From: Mycolicibacterium sp.
GTDB lineage: Bacteria; Actinomycetota; Actinomycetes; Mycobacteriales; Mycobacteriaceae
Direction of reading: 5' to 3'
Assembly (NCBI RefSeq): GCF_016462545.1
Contig: NZ_JAEMTA010000031.1
Span: forward strand, 1 to 60,231
Length of the DNA: 60,231 nucleotides
Below the pieces are notes generated by a model. That model saw only the letters and a program-made list of their open reading frames with translations, did not search any database and was not told the origin of the DNA. Each line of letters begins with the position of its first letter. Within the stretch, counting starts at the first letter, position 1. This document shows positions 39,013 through 48,604 of the stretch, one piece after another. The position numbers and the translations under genes were made by a program.

Positions 39013-42000
39013 ATGGGTGCTCTACTTCCCACCCTGCAGGCCACGCATCTGCGTGAAGGCTTGACCGATTATCTGGCAACAACATTCGCGTTGACCGATC
39101 CCGATGCGCAGGCGGTTCTCACCGACTTCATCGGTGACCCCGACAACGGAATGTTCAAGGGGCCGTACGTTCGGCTGCGGTTGCCGTTTGCCCCCGCAGG
39201 TGTCGGCTGGCGAGACCACTTGGATTGGTGGCCAAACGAGTTCACGCCGTACGGGCACCAGGCGCGGGCGTTCGAGCGACTCTCGACACGCGACAAAGAT
39301 CGACCGCAGCCCACGTTGGTCACCACCGGCACCGGATCGGGAAAGACCGAGGCGTTCCTGTACCCCATCCTCGATCATGTTCTGCGGGCCAAGAAGTCCG
39401 GCGTGACCGGGATGAAGGCATTGATCCTCTACCCTATGAACGCGCTGGCCAACGACCAGGCGGAGCGACTCGCCACGTTGATCTCTGGCGATCCGTTACT
39501 GGCCGCGGTCAGCGCTGGCCTCTACACCGGTGAGCAGGGTGGCGGCGGGCGCACCCAGGTCTCGGTCGACGGGCTGGTCTCCGACCGCACCCTCATGCAC
39601 GACTCACCGCCCGACATCCTGCTGACCAACTACAAGATGCTCGACCACATGCTGCTGCACCCCGGCCGCGCCGACATGTGGAGGCTGTCCACCGAATCGC
39701 TGCAATACCTGGTGCTCGACGAATTCCACACGTACGACGGCGCGCAGGGCACCGACGTCGCGATGTTGCTTCGTCGGCTCGGTCTAACACTCAAGGCCCA
39801 TTGGACAGCCGAGTCGCGGGTCACCGACGAAGATCGCACGCGCCCGCTCGGCAAGGTAACCCCGGTCGCCACGTCGGCGACCCTGGGCTCGCGTGCGGCC
39901 CCGACCGCCATGCTCGATTTCGTCCACACCGTGTTCGGGGAGCCGTTCGGCGCCGATGCGGTGATCGAGGAGACCCGCCTCAACCCTGACGAATGGCGCA
40001 AGGCTCGGCACGGCACCGGCGACTCCGCGTGGAAGTCGATCGAACCAGCGCTACCCGACGCGTTGGAGCGGCTCACAGCGCTCGACCGGTCGGACGGCGA
40101 CAACCATGCTGTCGCGGCGGCGGTGTACGCGGAACTCTTCGAAAATGCTGGTGCGCGAAGCAGTTCCGTACCACTACCGGATGCCGAGGAGATGCTCGAC
40201 CAACTCAAACGACATCGGTTCGTCCAGGCCGTGCTTGAGAACGCCGTCGATGCCGTCTCCCTTCCGGATCTGGCCGAACAGGTGTTCCCCTCGGTGCCCG
40301 TCGATCGCGACGCCACCCGCACCCGCGACAGCCGGATCCGCTTCCTTGAGTTCGTCGTTGCGATGCTCTCGCACGTCCGGGCTGAGGCCGGCCGGGCGGC
40401 GCTGGGCGTCGACGTCCACCTGTGGATCCGCGAACTCAGCCGCGTCGATCGCGCTGTCCGGGCAGCCGCCGAGTATCGCTGGGCCGACGACGGCACGTCC
40501 GTCGACGATGATCTCTACCTACCCGCGGTGTTCTGCAGGCACTGCGGACGCTCGGGATGGGGCGCGCGCCTGGCCCCGACCGGCAGCACCCTCGATGTCA
40601 CCGACGAGGCGATCCGCGCCGACCATGCCGCAGGTGCCGCCCGGTTCCGCGCCCTAATCTCGGCTCCGGCCGAAGCGCAGGTTGCCGGCGGAGTCGACGG
40701 CTTGCGGTGGTTCCACCTGGATCACCGTGAGATCCTCGACTCGACGCCGGACCCGCAGGGTCCCGACGTCGTCGACGGTCGGGTGCTGCCGGTGCTCACC
40801 CTGACAGGACCGGATGCCGACGAGCAATCCAGGAACGACACGTGTCCGGCCTGTGGAACCGCCGACGGGATCCGATTCCTCGGAAGCGCGGTGGCCACCC
40901 AGCTTTCGGTGACCTTGTCGAACCTGTTCGGCGACAAACATCTCGACGCCGCCGAAAAGAAGGCGTTGATGTTCACCGACAGTGTGCAGGACGCCGCGCA
41001 TCGTGCCGGGTTCGTGCAGGCCCGCTCCCACAGCCTCAGTTTCCGCACCGCGCTGCGCGGAGCGCTCGGTGAATCGATACTCGACCTCGACGAGCTCGCC
41101 CGAGCCATCATCGAGCGCGCAGGCAACGATCCGATGCTGCGCTACCAACTGCTGCCCCCCGACATCGTCGACCGCGATGAATTCGTCGCATTCTGGAAGC
41201 CCGACGTACACCCGTTCTCACGGCGGGCCGCCGAGAACAAGGCCAAGCAGCGGCTGCGGTTCGACGTCGACCTGGAATTCGGTCTGCAGTCCCGCACCGG
41301 TCGGACTCTCGAACTCACCGGCAGCGTCGTCGCCGAGGTGTACCTCGGGGCAGCGCACAGAGCGCCGATCATCGGGCGGCGAGCCCTGGACAAGGCCGAT
41401 CCCGCCCAGCTCCCCCTGACCGGGGTGTCCGACACGGCACTGGCCCACTGGGTACGGGGCACGGTCGAACGTATCCGCACTCGCGGTGGCATCCATCACG
41501 ACTGGCTGCGGCCCTACCTGGAGAAGAACGCCAACCGCTACCACGTCTGGGGTGGGCGACCACGAGGCCAGGGCATGCCCGCGTTCCCTAAAGGCCGTCC
41601 TGCCCCGGCCTTCTCGGCCTTGAAGTCCGGCACCGGCGCGCTACCAGAGGGGCTCGACCCCATCACCGCGCCGTCTTCGTGGTATGCGCAATGGACATCG
41701 CGATGCCTGGATGTCAGCCCCCACGACGGGACCTTTTTGGCCAAGGCGCTGTTCACCGAACTCGCCGCGCAACTGCTGGTGTCCACCGTCACCACCGAGA
41801 CGAACTCCACCGTCTACGGGTTGTCTTCGACCACCGTCCAGGTCAGTGCCCCCACCTTGGAGGCATTACTCGACGAGCGGCATCTGCTGGTCTGTGACGT
41901 CTGTCAAACGCCAACGCCCGGCAGCGTCACCACCGTCGACGAACTCGACGGGGCGCCCTGCACGTTGATCCGTTGTCCGGGTCGCCTGCACCGCAGCGCG

Positions 42001-45000
42001 AAGGCGGACAACTTCTACCGTCGGCTCTACGACTCGTCTGAGATGAAACGGGTTGTGGCACGCGAACATACAAGTCTCCTGCCGACGAAGACTCGGCTCG
42101 AGTACGAGACCGCCTTCAAACGCGGCGGGTCCGATCCGCAGGCACCCAACGTCCTCGTCGCTACCCCGACCCTGGAGATGGGGATCGACATCGGCGATCT
42201 GTCCACGGTCATGCTGGGGTCGCTGCCCCGATCGGTGTCGTCATACCTGCAGCGCGTCGGGCGCGCCGGCCGGCTCACCGGTAACTCCCTGGTGCTGGCC
42301 TACGTTCGCGGCCGGGGCGAGCACCTGCCGAAACTGTTCGAACCGCTGTCGGTGATACAGGGGGACGTGCGTCCACCGGCGACGTTCTTGAGCGCCGAGG
42401 AGATCCTGCAACGCCAGTACGTCGCGCACATCGTCGACCGGTTCGCGCGCAACCCGCAGCTGGTGCCGCCCAAGGATGCGCGATCGGTGCTCGGAGACAA
42501 CGGCGCAGACAGCTGGCTGGCCGGGTTGATGGATACCGCCGCGACTGACGCCGATGCGTTGCTTGACGGCTTCCTGTCCCAATTCGGCGACCAGCTGAGC
42601 GTGGAGGCTATCGATGCTCTGCGGTCGTGGGCAAGCGCTCCGCCCAATGGCGGTCCGAGCGGCCTGACTCGGCGCCTCATGGCCGCCGCCCACCAATGGC
42701 AACTCGACCTGAAGGAACTCGCCGAGCGCCAGTCGACCGTCGAGGCCGACCTACCCGAGTTCGAGCGCCGAGCTTCGTCGCCGGCTGCCACCGACGACGA
42801 CCGTCGGGCGTACAAGATAGCCAAGGGCTCACGCAAACTACTCGGCGCGCAAATCACGTCGCTGACGCGCGACTATTGGATCTCGGTGCTCGAACGTTAC
42901 GGCGTCTTACCCAACTACACGTTGCTCGACGACGCGGTGACTCTCGACGTAGGCGTCACCTGGATCGACCCGGACACCAACGACTACATGGGCGAGCAAC
43001 TCAGCTATCAACGTGGCTCCCGCGTGGCGCTCACCGAACTCGCACCGGGCGCCACGTTCTACGCTCAAGGCCTCGCCGTCACCATCGACGCCGTCGACCT
43101 GGGTGCCGGCGAAGCTAACATCCACGCGTGGCAGGTCTGCCCGCAGTGCGGATGGGTGCGCAGCAGTCCGTCCGGCGCGGGGAGCGAGCCGGTGACTTCG
43201 TGCCCGCGCTGCCACAGCACCGCCATCGCGGATGTCAGCCAGCACCTACCCGTCGTCGAGATGACCCGCGTGTCTGCAGAGGTGCGTCGGGACGAGGCCA
43301 CCATCAGCGATCTGCGAGACAACCGCCAGCAGGAACCCTTCACGGTGGTAACCGCCGCCGACATCGATCCCACCCAGGTGGGCCGCACCTGGTTCCGCGC
43401 CGGCTCTTCCTTTGGTGCGGAGTATCTGCGGCGCTTGGACATTCGATGGATCAATCTCGGCGGCCGAGCTTCCAAGGGTAAGACGCGGATCATCGCCGGG
43501 CAGGAGTCCAACAGCGGTCTCTTCCGCGTGTGTGCGTCCTGCGGGCAACTCGATCAGGACGCCGGTCGTAACAGTCGATACGAGCACCGCACCTGGTGTC
43601 GTCTGCGTGGTTCGGCGGTCGAAGACGTCCGGGACATTGCCCTCGCGCGAACCTTGCGCACGCAGGGGGTGCTGCTGCACCTGCCGCCGCAGATGGAGTT
43701 CGACAACTTCGCCCATCCCAGCTTGTCCGCTGCGATCCTGCTCGGTCTACGTGAGGTGATCGGTGGATCTCCCGAGCATCTCGACGTGACCACGATCAGT
43801 GACGCTCTGCGCGCACCGGACCGACGTGCGCTGCTGATCCACGACACCGTTCCCGGCGGCACCGGCTACCTCGCCGAGTTCGCCGATCATGCCAAGGTCT
43901 TCGCGGTACTCGCGGCGGCTCGGCAGATCCTGCGTGAATGCCCGTGTCGGGAAGAGGAGCGGCTGGCCTGCCACCGATGTCTACTGCCGTTTGCCGCACC
44001 GTACGAGATGGACAAGGTGTCTCGGCTCACTGCCTTGAACCTGCTCGACGGAATCCTCGAGGTCGGCGCCCACGGTACCCCTGACCTGGAGGCGTGGACG
44101 GCCGAGGTGACGGAGGAGGCGCCACCCAGCACCCCGCTCAGCGACGAGTCGTTCCTGGAGCACGACTTCTACAGCTCGTTCATCGACCGGCTCAAGTTGG
44201 TGGGGGCGGCGGTCGTCGAGAAGCCGGGAACCTACGGCCCGTCGGCGACGATCACCCTGCCGGGGCACAAGGCGCGCAAATGGTCTCTGCGACCTCAGGT
44301 TTCACTCGAGTTCGTGAAACCGGACTTCGTTCTGCAGACTGCCGATCCGGACATTCCGCGCATCGCGCTCTTCGCCGACGGCCGCTCCTTCCATGCCGTT
44401 CCCGCATGTAACCGCGTGGCCGACGATGCCGACAAACGTGCCGCATTGCGAGCGGCGGGCTATTTGGTGTGGTCCTTCGGTCATCATGATCTGCAGCGCT
44501 TCAAATCGAATGATTCGGTCGAGCCTGCGTGGCTCGACCAGAAGGCGATCAGTTTCGTCACCAGTAGATTTCACGTCCAACCTAATTTGATCCGGCTGCA
44601 ATCCAAGGACCCGGTATCCCAACTCCTGGAGTTCATGGTCAGTCCCGACATCGAGGCCTGGCGGCACTTCAGCAGGTGGATGCCGTATCTGTTCGTCCGT
44701 GGTGACAACCGGGTCAAGTCCGATTCTGGCGACGTCGCGACAGCGGCGGTGGCGATGTTGGACGGATTGACGCCGTTCGAAGCCGCTGGGGCGGACGTCT
44801 GTTGGGCGTACGCCGACGGAGGCGTGGCCATCGCGGCGGGCGTGCACGGGACGTCGGATGCGCCCGCAGCCGTGCTGGCCGTGGACGACCGAGACGATCG
44901 ACTGGAGAACATCGGCGGCGCGGCATGGAAGGAATGGCTGCGGTTGTCGAACTGGCTGGGTATCAGCGACTCCAGGCGTGTGACCACCCGCACCTTGTTG

Positions 45001-45306
45001 GCCTCGGCCCCCGAGATTGGTGTCGCTGACGCCGGGGACCTCCCGCTTCCTGCCGAGTGGCAGCTGCTGTTCGACGAGGCGGTGTCAGAAGCCGAACGTG
45101 AACTCATCCGGGCGCTCGCCGCAGCAGGTGCTGCGACTCCTGAGATGGGTTACGAGACGACGGATGGCGGTGTGTTCGACATGGCGTGGGCAGGAGCGCG
45201 CGTCGCCGTTTCGTTCGACGACGTTGACCGGATCGACGGTTGGACGGTGTGCCCGCCCGACGTCTTAGAGATTGTCGAAGCATTGAAACTGAACGGAGTG
45301 GTGTAG
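39013..45306 (+). CDS. DruE/YprA-family helicase with DUF1998 and possible C-terminal nuclease
   Basis: A 2097-aa helicase. The opening LQATHLREGLTDYLATTF is typical of DruE-type proteins. The SF2 motor has TGTGSGKTEAFL (P-loop 106-112) and a DEFH box (236-239); after a large insertion with zinc ribbons (CRHCGRSGWG, CPACGT, CDVC) come TLEMGIDIGDLS and QRVGRAGR. The DUF1998/MZB domain (about 1560-1665) ends in ECPCREEERLACHRCL. After it, residues about 1700-1840 look like a Vsr/DUF559-type PD-(D/E)xK fold: KPDF (D1771), ALFADGRSFH (D1789, H1794) and AAGYLVWSF. It is closest in layout to Druantia DruE and, given the DrmD and DrmMI neighbours, to the ARMADA helicase. Start ATG 39013 fits the family but lacks a clear ribosome site. 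The UvrD-like gene follows without a gap. Confidence 0.85.
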   Translation: MGALLPTLQATHLREGLTDYLATTFALTDPDAQAVLTDFIGDPDNGMFKGPYVRLRLPFAPAGVGWRDHLDWWPNEFTPYGHQARAFERLSTRDKDRPQPTLVTTGTGSGKTEAFLYPILDHVLRAKKSGVTGMKALILYPMNALANDQAERLATLISGDPLLAAVSAGLYTGEQGGGGRTQVSVDGLVSDRTLMHDSPPDILLTNYKMLDHMLLHPGRADMWRLSTESLQYLVLDEFHTYDGAQGTDVAMLLRRLGLTLKAHWTAESRVTDEDRTRPLGKVTPVATSATLGSRAAPTAMLDFVHTVFGEPFGADAVIEETRLNPDEWRKARHGTGDSAWKSIEPALPDALERLTALDRSDGDNHAVAAAVYAELFENAGARSSSVPLPDAEEMLDQLKRHRFVQAVLENAVDAVSLPDLAEQVFPSVPVDRDATRTRDSRIRFLEFVVAMLSHVRAEAGRAALGVDVHLWIRELSRVDRAVRAAAEYRWADDGTSVDDDLYLPAVFCRHCGRSGWGARLAPTGSTLDVTDEAIRADHAAGAARFRALISAPAEAQVAGGVDGLRWFHLDHREILDSTPDPQGPDVVDGRVLPVLTLTGPDADEQSRNDTCPACGTADGIRFLGSAVATQLSVTLSNLFGDKHLDAAEKKALMFTDSVQDAAHRAGFVQARSHSLSFRTALRGALGESILDLDELARAIIERAGNDPMLRYQLLPPDIVDRDEFVAFWKPDVHPFSRRAAENKAKQRLRFDVDLEFGLQSRTGRTLELTGSVVAEVYLGAAHRAPIIGRRALDKADPAQLPLTGVSDTALAHWVRGTVERIRTRGGIHHDWLRPYLEKNANRYHVWGGRPRGQGMPAFPKGRPAPAFSALKSGTGALPEGLDPITAPSSWYAQWTSRCLDVSPHDGTFLAKALFTELAAQLLVSTVTTETNSTVYGLSSTTVQVSAPTLEALLDERHLLVCDVCQTPTPGSVTTVDELDGAPCTLIRCPGRLHRSAKADNFYRRLYDSSEMKRVVAREHTSLLPTKTRLEYETAFKRGGSDPQAPNVLVATPTLEMGIDIGDLSTVMLGSLPRSVSSYLQRVGRAGRLTGNSLVLAYVRGRGEHLPKLFEPLSVIQGDVRPPATFLSAEEILQRQYVAHIVDRFARNPQLVPPKDARSVLGDNGADSWLAGLMDTAATDADALLDGFLSQFGDQLSVEAIDALRSWASAPPNGGPSGLTRRLMAAAHQWQLDLKELAERQSTVEADLPEFERRASSPAATDDDRRAYKIAKGSRKLLGAQITSLTRDYWISVLERYGVLPNYTLLDDAVTLDVGVTWIDPDTNDYMGEQLSYQRGSRVALTELAPGATFYAQGLAVTIDAVDLGAGEANIHAWQVCPQCGWVRSSPSGAGSEPVTSCPRCHSTAIADVSQHLPVVEMTRVSAEVRRDEATISDLRDNRQQEPFTVVTAADIDPTQVGRTWFRAGSSFGAEYLRRLDIRWINLGGRASKGKTRIIAGQESNSGLFRVCASCGQLDQDAGRNSRYEHRTWCRLRGSAVEDVRDIALARTLRTQGVLLHLPPQMEFDNFAHPSLSAAILLGLREVIGGSPEHLDVTTISDALRAPDRRALLIHDTVPGGTGYLAEFADHAKVFAVLAAARQILRECPCREEERLACHRCLLPFAAPYEMDKVSRLTALNLLDGILEVGAHGTPDLEAWTAEVTEEAPPSTPLSDESFLEHDFYSSFIDRLKLVGAAVVEKPGTYGPSATITLPGHKARKWSLRPQVSLEFVKPDFVLQTADPDIPRIALFADGRSFHAVPACNRVADDADKRAALRAAGYLVWSFGHHDLQRFKSNDSVEPAWLDQKAISFVTSRFHVQPNLIRLQSKDPVSQLLEFMVSPDIEAWRHFSRWMPYLFVRGDNRVKSDSGDVATAAVAMLDGLTPFEAAGADVCWAYADGGVAIAAGVHGTSDAPAAVLAVDDRDDRLENIGGAAWKEWLRLSNWLGISDSRRVTTRTLLASAPEIGVADAGDLPLPAEWQLLFDEAVSEAERELIRALAAAGAATPEMGYETTDGGVFDMAWAGARVAVSFDDVDRIDGWTVCPPDVLEIVEALKLNGVV

Positions 45307-47523
45307 GTGGCGAATCTGGTAATCGCATCGAACAGCAAGGGCATGTCCAAGTTGGACGGTTCGGTGAAGAACAAGGTTTACGACTTCTTCGAGAAGCTCG
45401 CCACCGATGACACCTCACCCAAACTGCACATCGAGCCCATGAAGGGCGCCACCGATTCCCGCGTTCGTACGGGTCGAGTCGACTTGTATTGGCGCGCAGT
45501 TCTGTTCCGCGTCGACGACAAGGACGGCGGACCCACGTACATCTATATGGGCACGTGGCCCCACGACGATGCCATCAAGCTCGCCGAGCGAGCCACCCTG
45601 CGAGTCAACCCCATCAACGGCACCCTGGAGGCGCTGATCGGGGAGTCGGCTCCGGTTGATTCCGAACGGGCTGCGCCGGTCGTGCAATCGGTGTCGACGC
45701 CCGAACTGTCGTATCTCGCGGGCGTCGGTTACACCCTCGCCGACCTCACCGACGGTTTGGGCATCAACCAGGTGCTGGCGGCGAAGGCGATGGAGGCACG
45801 AGACGAGTCGGGGCTCCTGGAAGCTGCCGCAGGGGGGCTGGAATGGGAGGGCAGCGCTCTGCTCGAACTGGCCACCGGTTCGGCTATCGAGACGATCCGC
45901 GAGAACCACGGGTTCGTCAAGGCGCCGGTGAACAAGGCTCTTGATGAGGATCAGCAGATCATCGCGGCGCTGGAACGCCCGGCTTCGAAGATGCAGTTCG
46001 CGTTCATCGAGGACAACGAAGAACTGCGCCGAGTCATCGAAGGCGGTGACTTCGCAGCCTGGCGCACGTTCCTGCATCCTGAACAACGCAAGTACGTCGA
46101 CGCCGACTTCTCCGGTGCGTTCCGACTTTCGGGCGGGGCGGGAACGGGTAAGACGGTCGTGGCGATCCATCGGGCCAGACGGCTCGCCCGCGACAACCCG
46201 GACGCTCGGATCGTGCTGACCACTTTCAATGCCACTCTCGCCCAGGGGCTCAAGGCCGATCTAACGGCGCTGGATCCTGGCTTGCGAATCGCTGACAAGC
46301 CGGGCGATCCCGGCGTCTACGTCGGTGGAATTGATGCGCTTGGTAGTGGCGTCCTGCGCCGATCTGGAGACGACGTGGCTGCGGGCTGCCAACGATTGTT
46401 TGGGCACGGTGTCGAGTTCGGCACCAAGAGAACGGCTTCCGACGCGATGTGGCGCGACGTTGCGCAGTCGATCGACTCAGGTCTTGACGCGAAGCTCGCG
46501 ACCCCCGCATTCCTCGAGACCGAGTACGTCGCAGTCGTGCTGGCGAATCGCATCGCCACGCTGGAGCAGTATGCGAAGGTGGCGCGACCCGGTCGGGGAG
46601 TGCGACTGAGCCGCCCACAACGCATTGCCGTCTGGAAGTTGGTCGAGGCTTTCCGTCGACAAAGCCAGATGGACGGAACAATCAGCTTCCCGGAAGTCCT
46701 CGCGCTCGCCGCGGAGGCGCTTTGCGTTCGCGCAGAGCGCGACGACACCCACCTCGTCGACCATGTGATCATCGACGAGGCGCAGGACTTGCACGCCACC
46801 CACTGGGCACTGCTGCGAGCCTTGGTGGCTGACGGACCGAACGACCTCTTCATCGCCGAGGATTCGCACCAACGAATCTACGGAAGCCCGGTTGTGTTGA
46901 GCCGCTTCGGAATCAAGATCGTTGGCCGTTCCCGTCGCTTGACGTTGAACTACCGCACGACTGCGCAGAACCTTCACTTCGCGGTGAGCGTGCTGTCCGG
47001 TGCCGAATACCGCGATCTCGAACAAGGGGAGGAGTCGACCAGCGACTATCGTTCCGCGCGCAACGGTCCTGTACCGGAGTTGATCTCATGTGCTGATCTC
47101 GCAGCTGAGTTGGAGACGGTGGCGGCGAAGGTCAAGGGCTGGTTGGCGGAAGCGGAGGTGGAGCCCGAGAGCATCGCCATACTGACCCGCAGCCAGGACG
47201 AGCGCGATCGCTTCGTGCGTGGACTCGGCGAGCGCGGCGTTACGGCGCGGGCGGTGGACAAGAACGCCGCGACTCCGGGCCAACCACTCGTGATGACTAT
47301 GCACCGGGCAAAGGGAATGGAATTCTCGAGGGTGATCCTCGCGGGGGCCGACGAGAAGCACGTGCCGTCGCCGGCAACACTGCGCAACGTTCCCGAAGAG
47401 GAACGGGCAGAAGCGCTGTTGCGGGAACGGTCGCTGCTCTATGTCGCGAGTAGTCGCGCGCGGGATGCTTTGGTGGTGACGTGGAGTGGGAAGCGGAGTG
47501 AGTTGTTGGGTGGTGCCGGGTGA
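45307..47523 (+). CDS. UvrD-like helicase with RelE/ParE-like N-terminal domain
   Basis: A 738-aa protein. Residues 1-110 follow the RelE/ParE toxin fold pattern: FFEKL helix, a strand pair around VRTGRVDLYWRAVLF, and IYMGTWPHDDAIKLAE, which matches the HDEAYRWA-type closing helix of the family. Residues 240-735 are an SF1A helicase: GGAGTGKT (276-283), IIDEAQDLH, EDSHQRIYG, LNYRTTAQN, MTMHRAKGMEFSRV and LLYVASSRARDALVV. GTG 45307 directly follows the TAG of the DruE-like gene. The pairing of a toxin-like fold with UvrD occurs in several actinobacterial defence operons to my knowledge. Whether the toxin-like domain is catalytic or just an RNA/DNA-binding fold cannot be decided from sequence. 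Probably an obligatory member of the ARMADA-like operon. Confidence 0.85.
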   Translation: MANLVIASNSKGMSKLDGSVKNKVYDFFEKLATDDTSPKLHIEPMKGATDSRVRTGRVDLYWRAVLFRVDDKDGGPTYIYMGTWPHDDAIKLAERATLRVNPINGTLEALIGESAPVDSERAAPVVQSVSTPELSYLAGVGYTLADLTDGLGINQVLAAKAMEARDESGLLEAAAGGLEWEGSALLELATGSAIETIRENHGFVKAPVNKALDEDQQIIAALERPASKMQFAFIEDNEELRRVIEGGDFAAWRTFLHPEQRKYVDADFSGAFRLSGGAGTGKTVVAIHRARRLARDNPDARIVLTTFNATLAQGLKADLTALDPGLRIADKPGDPGVYVGGIDALGSGVLRRSGDDVAAGCQRLFGHGVEFGTKRTASDAMWRDVAQSIDSGLDAKLATPAFLETEYVAVVLANRIATLEQYAKVARPGRGVRLSRPQRIAVWKLVEAFRRQSQMDGTISFPEVLALAAEALCVRAERDDTHLVDHVIIDEAQDLHATHWALLRALVADGPNDLFIAEDSHQRIYGSPVVLSRFGIKIVGRSRRLTLNYRTTAQNLHFAVSVLSGAEYRDLEQGEESTSDYRSARNGPVPELISCADLAAELETVAAKVKGWLAEAEVEPESIAILTRSQDERDRFVRGLGERGVTARAVDKNAATPGQPLVMTMHRAKGMEFSRVILAGADEKHVPSPATLRNVPEEERAEALLRERSLLYVASSRARDALVVTWSGKRSELLGGAG

Positions 47524-47526
47524 GAG

Positions 47527-48570
47527 TTGGCATACGGCCCGTGGAGCGGAGGGAGTAGGCGAATCACCGAGATCGCGACGTCGGACGAGTTCGAGGAGCC
47601 GGAGGAACTTGCTCAGGTTGATGCGTTCCTCCAGTCGGTCAAGCACAAGCAGCCAAGAACCGTGTCGGTCAAGAAATTCCTTGCCCTCTGGGGATACAAG
47701 AAACGGGGCGCGCATATCCTGCGGGTGATCAACCGGGAGCTGTCGAGGCGGGGTTTGGTCACCTCCCCCGACATTGCGCTGGCCGACTATTACGGCGACA
47801 TCGAAGTTCTCTATCAACAGGACTTGTCAGGACGCCCTGAAGTCGAGATAGGCTGGCCTGTTTCGTCGGTCCTTGACCCGGAACGAGAACTCGTGGTCGT
47901 CGGGCCAGACGAATCGTTGTCGAGGGTCGAAACATTGATGATCATCAACGACTTCTCGCAGATCCCGGTGATGAACAAGACTCGCAGAGAACTGCATGGC
48001 TCTGTCACCTGGCAGTCGATCGCACGATGGCAGGGCGATAAGTCAGGAGCAACGGCGAGACACGTCATGGATAAGGATCGCCCGACAGCTCGTTCCAGCG
48101 ACAGTCTGCTGCTGCACATCAACAGGATCATTGAGAATGATTTTCTCTACATACAAGATCCGACGGGTCTTTATGTAGGCGTTCTGACCTCCACCGATCT
48201 AGCAGAAGGCTTCCTCACGACGGCCGGACCATTCATCAAGATCGGTGAGATCGAGAATCGTCTGCGCGCTCTCGTCAATCACTTGCCTCTGCCCGTCATC
48301 CATCAGGTGGCGGAGGTCACCGGTGCCACAAGAGCCATCGAGAGTGCAGATGACCTGTCTTTCGGCCAGTACGTCGCGATCCTGGAGAAGGGGGACAATT
48401 GGCAACAGCTCAACCTCTCCTTCGACCGGAAAACCGTGATCGAGAATCTGCGAGAAGTCAACATAGTTCGAAACGACGTGATGCATTTCAGGCCCACCGA
48501 GTTGGACGCCCAGGCAACTGAAGTCATTGACAAGTGCCTCAATTGGTTACGGGTGATACCGAACGCATAG
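47527..48570 (+). CDS. CBS-domain protein with C-terminal HEPN (Swt1-like) domain
   Basis: A 347-aa protein. Residues about 35-95 are a winged-helix-like DNA-binding or linker region (VSVKKFLALWGYKKRG, VINRELSRRGL). Residues about 108-235 form a CBS pair, a module that binds adenine nucleotides or related signals. Residues 235-345 are helical and contain the HEPN RNase motif R-N-D-V-M-H (R315 to H320, R-x4-H). The TTG start at 47527 lies 3 nt after the UvrD stop, so it is in the same transcript; no better start codon is visible. Many HEPN proteins are metal-independent RNases in abortive defence. The likely role is a nucleotide-gated RNase acting as the final effector of the operon. The family is recognised by motif only; Swt1-like similarity is my impression. 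Confidence 0.75.
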   Translation: MAYGPWSGGSRRITEIATSDEFEEPEELAQVDAFLQSVKHKQPRTVSVKKFLALWGYKKRGAHILRVINRELSRRGLVTSPDIALADYYGDIEVLYQQDLSGRPEVEIGWPVSSVLDPERELVVVGPDESLSRVETLMIINDFSQIPVMNKTRRELHGSVTWQSIARWQGDKSGATARHVMDKDRPTARSSDSLLLHINRIIENDFLYIQDPTGLYVGVLTSTDLAEGFLTTAGPFIKIGEIENRLRALVNHLPLPVIHQVAEVTGATRAIESADDLSFGQYVAILEKGDNWQQLNLSFDRKTVIENLREVNIVRNDVMHFRPTELDAQATEVIDKCLNWLRVIPNA

Positions 48571-48604
48571 TCGGTCTGGAGGAATGTCGCTCTTCAAGAT
48601 CGCG

